Assembly: GCF_035222485.1 (NCBI RefSeq)
Contig: NC_085925.1
Coordinates: 2,480,001-2,544,000, forward strand
Length of the DNA: 64,000 nucleotides
DNA from: Podospora pseudoanserina
Taxonomy: Eukaryota; Ascomycota; Sordariomycetes; Sordariales; Podosporaceae
Reading direction: 5' to 3'
How positions within the stretch are numbered: the first letter of the stretch is position 1; every line of letters begins with the position of its first letter. The notes beneath the pieces were generated by a model. That model had not been told where the DNA came from and did not search any database. It was given only the letters and a program-made list of their open reading frames with translations. A program made the position numbers and the translations under genes. This document shows, in pieces, positions 11,263-21,605 of this stretch.

Positions 11263-12676
11263 ATGTCGACAGAACCCAACAAAAATCCCCCGACTCACAA
11301 ACTACCCACCCAACCACCAAGAGAACCTACTCCCGAAATTCAACCACCAACCACGAGCAAACCCTCCCTCAACCTCCTGACCTCAACCACCTGCCCAACT
11401 ACCTCCCCCCCAAAATCTCCCGACCCCCGCAACCGCGACACCCCCTTCTTCAAATCAGCCCAATGGACAGCAGACGGCACAACCCTCCTAACCCTCACCT
11501 CCCACCCCTCCATCCAAACCTACGTCCTCCCCTCCACCCCCTCCTCACCCCCCCTCACCCCCCCTCACCCCAACATCAACCCTCCCCTCCCAGAACCAAC
11601 CTCATCCTTCTCCCCCTCCCCCTACTTCTCCCTCTCCCACCCCTCAACTCAATACCTCCTCACCGCCACCACCGACCACCCCATCCACCTAACCCCCATC
11701 TTCTCCCCTGCTTCCCCCCCCTCGCCTCCTTCTTTTGATAAAACCAGAAACAGAATCCTACCTCCCCATCACCTCCCTCGTCTGGCCCTCCCCAGGTACT
11801 CACTTCATAACCGGAACAACCAACCTCCTCGCCTTATTTGACATCTCCCGCCCTGATTCCCTGCGCTCTACCCCCCTCTTGAAAATCCCTACCATCCCCT
11901 CCACTCGTCACATCAGCAAGGGAAATGGTATAGGAATGCGAGGGACCGTTTCCGCGTTGGGGCTTCAGCCGACAGGTGCTGGGGAGGGGATACTAGCTGC
12001 GGGAACTTGGACAAGGTGGGTGGGGTTGTACGACATTTACCGCTCCGGCAGCGTCATCGCCAACTTCAGCGTTAAATCCTCCGCTGATCACGAAGTGGGG
12101 ATTAAAGGCAAGGGAGTAGTCCAAACAATCTGGAGTCCGTGTGGGCGGTACTTGGTTGTGAATGAAAGAGGGAGTGAAGGGTTGCTGGTTTATGATGTGA
12201 GGGGGACGCATAAACTGCTAGGGTGGTTATCCGGCAGAGATGGGACGACAAATCAGCGACTCGGCGTCGACGTCTTTCCCGATCAAAACGGCAACGGGTT
12301 TGAGGTTTGGGCTGGGACCAAGAACGGGACGGTGGTCATGTATGAAGGGGTTGGGATGAACGAAGAGGAAACGAAGCCGACTTGGGGGTGGGGGGTGAAT
12401 GATGGGGAAAGTGCGGTTGGTGCGACGGCTATGCATTCGAGTGGGAGTGTGCTGGCTACTTGCTCGGGGAGTTGGAAGGTGGCGGAGGATGATAGCAGTG
12501 ATGAGGGTAGCAGCGATGATAGCGACAGCGACAGTGAGGATGACTCGTCATCCGGGAAAAAGCCAGCTTTTGTCGTCGAAGAAACAAGCCTCAAGGTCTG
12601 GAGTATTGATGCCAGCAATGGTACGGCAGCGCAAGAATTTGAGCCACTAGAGGGAGATGTGGAAGAGAAAGAATGA
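11263..12676 (+). CDS. WD40 protein of the WRAP53/TCAB1-Swt21 type, frame broken at a C run
   Basis: ATG 11263 opens frame 1 (MSTEPNKNPP), which reads well to about 11,714. From about 11,722 frame 2 carries the protein on to the stop at 12,674-12,676. The switch falls exactly on a run of eight C (11,714-11,721). No GT lies there for an intron, and removing one C joins the frames to give about 470 residues. Family signs are FFKSAQWTADGTTLLT near the start, DHPIHL, TNLLALFD, GLYDIYRSGSVI and the characteristic DGTTNQRLGVDVF. An acidic Ser-rich insert lies near the C-terminus. WRAP53 proteins bind small Cajal-body RNAs in animals, and yeast Swt21 is linked to splicing; the fungal role is inferred. 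The break is either an assembly error or a recent mutation. Confidence 0.75.
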
Positions 12677-12823
12677 AGTTTGGTATTTGAGCAAAGCATT
12701 TGAGCAAATATCGCAAGGGGTCAACACCACCCATAGCTACCTGGTATCGAGCAAACGATTTTCAGAGCAAAAGCCGGCAAAAGATCCGAGTACACCATCC
12801 GACATCGATCGCCTCCCGCCATC

Positions 12824-15816
12824 TTACATGTCAGAACCTTCAAATACATCGTCATCGTCATATTCGCCAACCGCATGTTGGCCCCACGGCTCATCAAGAA
12901 CCCGGCTGGCTCGTTCCAATATCTTCCGCCCCCCAAGCAATTCCTCAAGCATGGCGATTCTATCCTCCAACGACATCATCAGAAACTTTGGCAATCCATA
13001 TGACTGCCCTCTCTTGCCTCCTACGGCCAAGTCATCTGCCGGGACAGGCAGTTTTTTGAGAATGACCTGGGCGGCAAACACGTTCATGCCTGCCCGGAAG
13101 AGAAAGGCCTCGTGGTGAGTTTCCGGAGGAGTCAACAAGCTCCTCACATCAGCTTGCTCGCTGGCATGGTCACAGATCGTCTTCGCCACCCACTTCGCCA
13201 GCGTCTCGGTTCCTCCTCCTACATACAACACACGCACCTCTGTGTCCAAACCGCCCACAAATCCCTGAAACTCGGCCAGCGCCTTTGCATCTGACTGAGA
13301 CAGCGGTGTCATCGCCTCATTGAACTTGTTGCCCTCAGACACAAAGACGATCAACCGCTCGTACCGCAAAGCAGCATTCTGGACCACGCCGTGATAGTTC
13401 ACTGTCTTGTCCGGTTGGCCTGGCATGGGCCTTTGACGCAGCTTTACCATGGTCAGCAGCATAATCCCAGTGGCAGGGGATATCGTCAAGTCAGCGTCGT
13501 CAAGGTTAGGCGAACGAAGGCCTGGGAACCATGTAGCTGGTCGGTGAAGTTTGTAGTCGCGACGTACAATCTCTATTCCGGGGAGGAGCTTCGCTAAGAA
13601 CTGCGCCATCGGGCCAACCGCCGTGAAGGATGCAACTATTCTGGGCCGCTGTTCCGGAGGCGCAATGTCTGGAGCAGCTGCTGGGATCTCAGGAAGAGCA
13701 GGGAGCGACTCCGCTGGTTGTGTGGCCCCGAATAGTTTATTGACCCGATAGCTGGGATGGCCGTTGTTGGATCGGTCTGTTACAGCGCGGAAGTTGACCG
13801 CAACAAAAGAATCGAGCAACGTTCTGAAGTCGGGGTATTCTTGCACAAGCCCCCCGAATAGATCTGTTGTTGGGACCGGCGGGAGGTTATCACCTTCAGC
13901 TAGGCCAAGCATGCGGCGCGTTGGTGGGTGGGCAGATGGCCTTGGTATTGGCCTTATCTCTATGGGATCTGCTCGAAGTCTTTTTTGGCCGGCCAAAACC
14001 GCAACGGGACCTGGGACCGGCGGCTCCATCACACCATCTTCGACTGGCCGGGCTCGGTGTGTGACTGTTGTGCCGGACAGTGGTTCGCTCGAGCTCCCAT
14101 CTTCTCGATTAGCACGTGAAGTGGTCAATGTCGGGTCTCCCGTGGAGGACAAAGGTAGTAATTCTTCATCGTCGTCAAGATGCATCTGCAAGATCAACAG
14201 TCCTGGTTTCTTGCGCACCAGGTCTTCACTTGTCATCACATGTTCGTCTTCTCCATGTCCTAGGAAGTGGTCAAGGTGCCCCTGGTCTACCTTGATGGCC
14301 TCAGGTGCCAATGTCTTTGCTTTCATATGCGCCATAGGCGTCCAGACCATCCGCTGATCAGCCGCTCTGTTGTGACCCCACTTGGTCCCTTGCCAGTCGA
14401 CGTCGGTTGTCCCTCGAATAAAGCCGAATTGTGCCCTGGCGCTCTGGAGCTGTTGCTCCCATGCCGGGGTCGGCAACGAGAAGTCCATGAGAGGAACTGA
14501 AACCCGGGCTATGGCGTCAAGTGGCTCGAGTCTTTCCTGTTCAGCGTATCGCACGAGCGTGGCAGCCTTGTCGTCAAAGAACCTTGAAAGATGGCGTTCC
14601 TCCTCATAGATCTCTGGGGACATGCTTCTTGGCTCAGTCAGAACACCTGCATGCGTAAGGTCTTCGAGCCAAAAGGCATCGTCAGGTTGCGAGTGCTGAA
14701 GAGGTGGAAATATTGGCACGTCGAGATACGGGTGCTCGGGGAGCGGGTGGTGTATCGGTGGCACCACTGATGACTCAAAGAGCCCACCTCTTATCATTTC
14801 CGTGATGTCCATATCATCAGAGCGGTCGGGTGAGATTTGAGCTGTCGACGCCGCATCCCAAAAAATCTCGTCTTGCCGAAGAAGCTTGTTCTCCGCAACC
14901 CGGATCTCTTCACTGATGTCAGAAAATGGAGAAGAAGGTTGCGGAACCCGACATGTCTCTTCATCAGGAACAAACAGATCGTCGAATGGTTCCAGCATAG
15001 GACTCAGGGGCGGTGACAAAGGCTCTGTAGCTCCAAAACTTGGAAGCTTCACACAATATTAGCATCTAGGCCAACCCACGAAGCTGCCGAACTTACACCA
15101 TGATAAGTGCTGTTACTAGCCAACAGATCCCTCTGATCTTTGTCGATCCACTCCGTCTTGAGAATCTGCACAAGATATCCTACTGTCTCCTTTGTAACCT
15201 CGAGCGGCTCAGTTGCAGCCTTCTTCAACAATTCCTTCTCCATGGCATTTGCATTTTCGGCAAACTCAAGCCCTTCACCCTCGGCCACATCGGCATCATC
15301 CAGGGGAAGGCCGTGGTCTGGCAGCGTGTCCTTCCGGAAAGAGGTGACTCTCCGTCTCAACCTGTGGCAGTCGCTATTGTGGTCGCTTCGAATGATGGGG
15401 GGTTCGAGCTTGAGATTTTTCAGGCTAGGGGCTTCCTCCAGGCACAATTCTTCCATCAGATCGGCAACCTCAATCGTAGTGCATCGTTGAAAGGTCTGTT
15501 GAAGCAGTTGCATTGACTCAGCCGGAACCTGCCATTGCTCCGGTGCGGGGATGATGGGGCGGAAGGCGCATTCTTGCAGTGTTCCATTTTCGATCAAATG
15601 ACTGGGTTGGACGTCGACAATGGTGGCAGCAATGGTGCCGGTTTCGTCGAGAATGTCGGACCAGGGGTCAATACCGGGGAATGTAAGGCCATGGTGGAGG
15701 GCATATTCGTCCGCCTCCATGTGTGCGGGTGAAACCTCGGTCGGCGGGGAGGAGGGACCTGGACTCCAGGATGAGCCATCCAGAGAGAACAGGTTAGACT
15801 CTGAGGTGAAGTCCAT
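12824..15816 (-). CDS. Large protein with inactive XPF-nuclease-like domain, Zip2-like candidate
   Basis: The coding sequence is complement(join(12824..15046,15097..15816)), 981 residues; the 50-nt intron has a GTAAGT donor and a GATGCTAATA branch. The N-terminal two thirds is acidic and probably disordered or helical, with no known motif. Residues of about 690-900 form an alpha/beta domain: FTAVGPMAQFLAKLLPGIEI, then DADLTISPATGIMLLTMVKL, YERLIVFVSEGN and VRVLYVGGGTETLAKWV. The order and spacing recall the XPF nuclease core, but the catalytic GDxnERKxxxD signature is absent. A helical segment at the end (SLEDRIAMLEELLGGRKIL) could be the helix-hairpin-helix part. Zip2/SHOC1, which promotes meiotic crossovers with Spo16, has this architecture. 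That identification is an inference; an uncharacterised fungal family is the alternative. It converges with the WD40 gene, 147 bp between stops. Confidence 0.7.
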
Positions 15817-16208
15817 GTTGCTTGCCGTGTTGGGACAGCCACGCTGCCATGCTTTAGTTCATTCGGAAGTTGCTTCGGAAGAATTGCGAGAGGTCTATTA
15901 GAATAAAGCTTCCTTGTGTGGGTCAGATCAGCCACAGTGTGGCTCTGAAAACATATCGAGGGCACCGAGGGGAAGGCACGACCATATTTGCCTATAACCC
16001 ACCTTCCTAGTAAAGTTCAGATATATGACGCAAGCAGAACAGTCGAACACGTCGGGGAAAATATTCTAGGAGGGTGGGTGCTCGATATATTGACTCTGCC
16101 ATGGATCTTGTACTGTATTCATCTTGCATTGTATAAGGTAATCTATGACATGATCTCCCTGTCATGGCACACTCTGATGCCCATCACCAATGTAGCCTCA
16201 ACAAAGAA
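15817..16208. promoter_or_regulatory. Upstream region of the Zip2-like gene
   Basis: It contains the promoter and leader of the leftward gene starting at 15816 and the end of the decayed gene beginning at 16209. No other feature is visible. Confidence 0.35.
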
Positions 16209-17530
16209 TCACGTAGTTGACGGTTCTCTGGGTCGACCAGCGGAGAAAAATGACATCTGGCCAGGTGGTGGGGAGGTTATTGTAGCGGATGCTGGGCCAG
16301 TTGCTTCGTTGGCCACGCGCGTCTCAAGAGATGTGGAGATATCGGTTGGTTGAACAACAGCAAGGCCCTCGTTAGAAGTGCCCGATACATCAAATGACAC
16401 ATTGGTGTCCAACGTCGTGGCCAAACAATAACAGCCTGCCGAAGACTCCGAAGAGGCAGCTTTCTCATTTTCAGCACTTTCAATGCTGGCATATCTGTTA
16501 GCCTCCTTGGCCTCCAGCACGGAGACTACACCAACCGCAAGCGAGCCTGTGGCGATGAGAAAGCCAATCAAAACAAGAACAAGCTCAAGGAGTGCGATCC
16601 AAAAGGTCCACCATTCGCGAAGGTTCCGTCGGTCTCGCCAAAAACCCAGGATGGTCTGGGGAGAGGCACGATTGTAGGTGTCTTCAAGCGCCAAGAGTCG
16701 GGCCTGCCAGATGCGAAAGCTGTCAACCTGCCTTGACATGGGCATGATGGTGGGACCCCACATCTGGTCGCTCGGCTCGGTGGTGTTTGTTGAGGAGTCG
16801 ATAGTGTTGTGCCAGCTTTTTTCATCTGTGATGTGGAAGTGTGCGTCGGTATTCCGGCCATTCAAGACCACCTCCCCCATCTCGCTGTTCATCGAACCGC
16901 GAGGCTGTGTCGAGGTTCTCGACGGGCATGAGTAAGCCCAGTGTCTTGAGGGTTTCCTCTGCAAGCTCCCGGTATGGGTGCTGGCCCCCAGCTGCGTATA
17001 GCCACATTTGTCTCAGCACAGTTGCGTGATGAAAAACGTAGCTTGATGGCTTCCTTTTTTCGAAACTTTGACAACAAGATGCTCCAAAATGTCATTTGTC
17101 CATACGATGTGGAAGGACGTGAGCCTCATCATGTGCTGGGGGGAAAAGGTGGCTGCAAAGACACGCGCACTTCGCTGGCCGCGTTGACTTTCCGATGAGG
17201 ATTTTTCAAGAATTCCAAGATATTTGGCCATCCTCTCAATAGCTATTGAAGGATCCTGTTGAGAGTTGTCAAGGCTATGGGAGTTGCCGAGTTTGATGAA
17301 GTATCAGTCTTGTGGCGTCAAGGGCGATATGATAGCCATCACAGCCTCGTACAGTGTCTTATCTCCATCCCACGCAAAGCCACCTTCCCTCTCCATTTCA
17401 AAACCGAACATGAGCCATAGGCGTGCGGCCAGATCTAAAGAGTTGTTAAGGCGCCTGGTCTGGTCGAAGTCAGCACCGCCCGAGTAGGTACCTGGGTTCG
17501 GTACGTAGGTCCCGATGAAGGTCACACCAA
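16209..17530 (-). pseudogene. Decayed fungal membrane-protein gene
   Basis: Recognisable pieces of one protein lie in successive frames. They are LNNSLDLAARLWLMFGFEME (about 17,300-17,500), a middle piece at 17,040-17,230, VFHHATVLRQMWLY with ELAEETLKTLGLLMP (about 16,900-17,050), and RIWQARLLALEDTYNRASP followed by one strong membrane helix (WIALLELVLVLIGFLIATGS, about 16,540-16,720). This order is typical of a common Pezizomycotina family with a C-terminal membrane anchor and no known function. Frames change at a T6 run (17,055-17,060) and again near 16,890, and I found no intron signals that would repair either. The last segment alone is open to the stop at 16,209 and is Ser/Thr-rich. A pseudogene is most likely, though homopolymer errors could exaggerate the damage. 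Confidence 0.6.
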
Positions 17531-20307
17531 GAAACAGAATAGCCTACATTGTGGCCATGAGGAAAATCGTGGCGATCTTGTTGTGCGATGTCAGACTTTG
17601 TCACCCCAGAGGAGTCTCGTAAGATCCTAAAGAGGCCAAACAAGTCGCCAAATTTTCGAGTACGTGGTCTTGAGGGTTGAATTTGTACGGTAGATATTGT
17701 TCTTCAAGGCCGGTTGCATGGCCGGGGGGGTACGCCGTTCATCTTCAGGAGTTCCTGGAAAGATTAATAGCCTGAACCCCGACAAGGGGGGAGGAGGAGA
17801 GGGGGGTTCCGCCATAATTTTCCGGGGTGCAAACCGTGGTGGTGTTCGTGGTTCGTACAGATGAAGCTAGATGGCTGCCGAACTTGTAAGTGAGGCCGAG
17901 ATGGGTAGGTCCTCACATCCATCGCACCATATTTCCTGCCCACAGCAGACATGCCGCTCTTATTCAGTTGGAACCGGGATATTCCAAACGCGAACCGCCG
18001 CGTCTTGAACCAATGTGATTTGCGTGTTCTCACAAGTGGCGGCCACACCTAGCTCTCCCGCTCCAGCTGCCCTCCAGCCTGCCTCAACTTTCAGGCTGGG
18101 TAAGCATCTTAGCGTTGCATCACATGATCACATGCAGTGTGGCGTGCAGTCCATCTGTGATGCTCACCCGTCACCATAGATCTCACAGCGCTAATCACCA
18201 TGCTCAGAGCCTTGTGATCATTGGTATCGTCCCAGCCACTTAATTGTTTGCGTAGATGGGTTTTAGCTGGCGTCTTGTGTGCCAGTATGGGATTGCTAAT
18301 TGCCTTTTGTGGAGGAAGAAAGTGAAAATGTGTAAGGTGCCCTAACAGTGTTGTTTGAGGGGGCTGTCTTGGAAGAAGTGTAAAAGGTGGGAAAATGTGC
18401 CTCATGATTAACGCTGCTGGTATCAGAAATGAGGCGGGAGGCCTGGTCACCGTTATTTGCAGCGCTGCAGCGCACTTCTTCCTTCTGACTTGGAACTCCC
18501 ATCTTGCCTTGTATAATCGGTTTCTGTCACTTGTGCTTTCTGCCTCTTGCCATCTCTCCCGCCTCCGGCGTCAAAATGCGACCCCGACGTAGTTCGATAG
18601 ACAAAGGGCAATTCCGAACAACTGTAAGATTGTCTCCCACCATGCCGACGGACTACATATTTCGCATGTGCACATCGACCCATCGTCCACATGCAATCGG
18701 CGACGATAGCCCTGAACAACGCGACTGGCAGATAGTTGCTTTCGGCAGAAATGAAGTTACCCCCCTCGACAGTGAAGCCAAAAAAGGTGTTCGAAAGCTT
18801 CCTACTACGGCTGATCTCGATTGAACGAAATATTCCACTTTCCTCCATCAAGCAGAACAAACCTGCGGCGAGGATTCCGAGCACCACGATAGCCGGCTAC
18901 CAAGTTACCAGAACAGACAAAGCGAACGATAAGGGTGTGGAAGCGGTAGTTATTTGGAGCAGCCCGCCTCCATTTGCAAAAGAGCTGAAGAAACAGATAC
19001 TACGGACACGCACTCTGGAATCCGGGAGAAGGAAATTTACAGTGGTTGTTCCGAGTTCGGAGGAGGTACCGCAGTGGTATTGCCGCTCTGATATAGCAAG
19101 GGGCGGACCCGATCCACTGGGATACCGACGGATAGGAGTCGGTCCCGAGTCTCGCTCACGGCGGAGGAATCGCACCACCAAGTGGGTTCTAGTGCGTCTC
19201 TTTCGCCCATTAACGCACCTTGTCAGTATGCTGAGTACGCTCTCTGGTGGCTCACGCCGGCGAAAGTCGAAAGAGCGGGATAAAGAACTGGGATATACAT
19301 AGGGATAATCACGATATTTGGCTCATGTGTAGCCTTGCCAATACTCTCGCCCCGCGCTGGCTGTATCCCATCTATAAAGCACAGGTTGTATCTTCATCAA
19401 CCGAGTCTTCAGCTGAGCGATGGACAAGAACACACGGCCTGTTCCTCGTGATCATAGGCCTCTTAGTAGTCTTAGTATCACTCTTCCTCACCAGCTTGGC
19501 AACCTAATAGTCATCAGTTCCAAATGACTAAGGGTCGGCAAGCAAGGGCCATAAATCGGCTTTGACGTAGGACAACATCTCCACTCCCAAGGAAACATGC
19601 GCATCATGCTGCCTCTGAATCATGTGGAGCTTTCGAAACCCAGTAATCATTAGCCCACATCGAGGAAATGGTATTCCTTTTGTGGTACCTGAAATTACCA
19701 GAAGGTACTATGTCTTGAATTGCCAACTCGTGGGAAACAACCGCTCTGATTGCCACAAACTTACTGACCTCCGTCCCACCAACCACTGTTAAATAGCAGA
19801 CCGCTGCTAACACCAGCATGACGATGACGAGTCATCTCCCAAATTGTTCATTGATTGTGGCCGTTATAGGGCTTTCTTGATTTGCCAAAATACCTACGTT
19901 ACAGTACCGAGATGGGAAGCAAGGTCTCCAGGTCGGGTGTCAGTCGTAGCACAAATGGCTGTTAGCAGAGGGATTCATGCTTGAAGTTGTGCTGGTAGCG
20001 GCAGCTCTATCTGATGACAAATGCACTGATAAGTAGGTATTTGAAAAGTGAGAAACGGATTCCATCTTGTAGACCTTGGGTGCCATTGGCGCTCTATCAA
20101 CACTACCTCAACATCTTACACATCTGGACGTCCCATCTACTTCCAAATGTTTCGTACCAATTTCTATACACGCGGAGACCTGCGTTATGCCGTCTCCATG
20201 CCGTCAAAATGCTTCCGTAGCCTGATAATTATTGGGGTTGCCTGACGGCATCAAATCATGGAAGCTGCCGTGCGTCAGTTGCTGGGACTGTGAACCTGCC
20301 TCATTTG
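17531..20307. other. Gene-poor region with weak candidate exons
   Basis: Nothing here is convincing. On the + strand an ATG at 18,575 could open a short exon that ends at a GTAAGA donor (18,623). It could join after a GATAG acceptor to a 188-codon frame ending at 19,302. The joined protein has no motif I know. A separate + frame ending at 19,507 finishes in a hydrophobic segment (LFLVIIGLLVVLVSLFL). These may be remnants of membrane-protein genes like the one at 16,209. Confidence 0.3.
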
Positions 20308-20670
20308 TTAGCACATGAGCATAGGTAGTAGAGGGTGTAAAAGATGACCGGCAGGCACTATGCTCCCTGGCAACTGAGAGATTACATACTCATATTCCTC
20401 CTGCAACCCCTCTCCCAGGCGTGAAGTTCTACGAGTGAACCCAATCCTTGTTCTGGAGATGGTCTGATGTCCTGGAGGATTGTGTAATGGCAGCGGTGAG
20501 CTTTTCTGGACTCTTGCTGCTTGGAGATGTTTGTAGGAAAGGTAGGCCGTTGCCATTGTCAGCAAGGAGGCAATGATTCCAAAAACAATGACTTGAATAC
20601 TCTGGGACTGTGGTGATGTCCACACTGGTGTGCTGGCGGGGTCGTGATTTTCTGTAATGGAAACAGCCAT
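20308..20670 (-). CDS. Small single-pass membrane protein, hypothetical
   Basis: ATG 20,670 (MAVSITENHD) gives up to 120 residues. One hydrophobic helix (IQVIVFGIIASLLTMATAYL) sits at about residues 25-45, followed by a basic, His/Pro/Arg-rich tail. Many fungi carry short proteins of this shape without known function. A GTATGT near 20,380 could be a donor, in which case the last 25 residues would differ. The family is not recognised and the open frame may not be expressed. Confidence 0.4.
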   Translation of the reverse strand: MAVSITENHDPASTPVWTSPQSQSIQVIVFGIIASLLTMATAYLSYKHLQAARVQKSSPLPLHNPPGHQTISRTRIGFTRRTSRLGEGLQEEYEYVISQLPGSIVPAGHLLHPLLPMLMC

Positions 20671-21156
20671 GTTGTAGAACACAATGGTCAATTATTAGAG
20701 CAACACACCTGGTGAAGCAGGGATAGGTGGTTAGAAAACAGAGGGAGATCAAGAGTGTTTAAACCTAGGTTATTGAACATATCCATTGCGAAGTGAAGTG
20801 TGATGATGTGGACAGATCTGAGGGGACCAATCGCAACATGGGAAGATCAGAACCCGGTAATGCCCTGAGCGACATAAGGAGTTCTGTCAAGCTAAGGTAT
20901 CTTTACTCTTGCGTTGCTACAACGTGCCGGCATTTTACTGTCATGATCGTTGCTCATTCCCACAGCCTCACCGAACAGCAATCGCGAGGGCAGTGCACAT
21001 CAGCACAGTCGACAGCATGGTGATGACATAGGTACATCCATGGGTAACGTGTCCCCGATGGTGGACTGAGACAAGTATCCAGCGGGGGCGTTCAGTCGTT
21101 GCATAATGGCTGGCCCTTACTGAGAAGGTACGAGTAAGATGCGACGAGTGCAAGCA

Positions 21157-21236
21157 GGTGCGATATGTGAGGCATGTGCGACAGCAGGTGACACAAGTGC
21201 GTCAAGTGCGACAGGTGCGACAGGTGCGATACCTGA
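21157..21236. repeat. Imperfect 9-bp tandem repeat
   Basis: About eight imperfect copies of a GTGCGACAG unit occur in a row; two adjacent copies are exact. In one frame it encodes repeated RQV, but no supported gene covers it. It lies about 370 bp upstream of the zinc-cluster gene. Confidence 0.6.
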
Positions 21237-21605
21237 TGTCGGTTGAGGCTGCCCTGCGCCACCACAGCATGGTTTGGAGTTGCACCAGCACATGCACATC
21301 ATCACCAAATAAAACGAGTGAAAGATGGCTGACCGGATAAACGCATGTTAGCGGCACCCATGAAGGCACCTCAGCGCCCAAGACCTTTCCCAATACATTG
21401 CCTACCTTCATCAACCCCCCGGGAGCCAATTCCAGCCGAACTTGCACCACGCCAGCTGTGCGGCATCCCGTTTTTCCTGGATTGCGACACCATATATCTC
21501 TCATTCGGGACTGTGGTTCTCTATACTGCCTCCCTCAAGCTTGACGTCGCTGATATCTGGGTGCGAGGCACTAATTGCCCCCTTCTCACTGGCAACAGGA
21601 GCATT

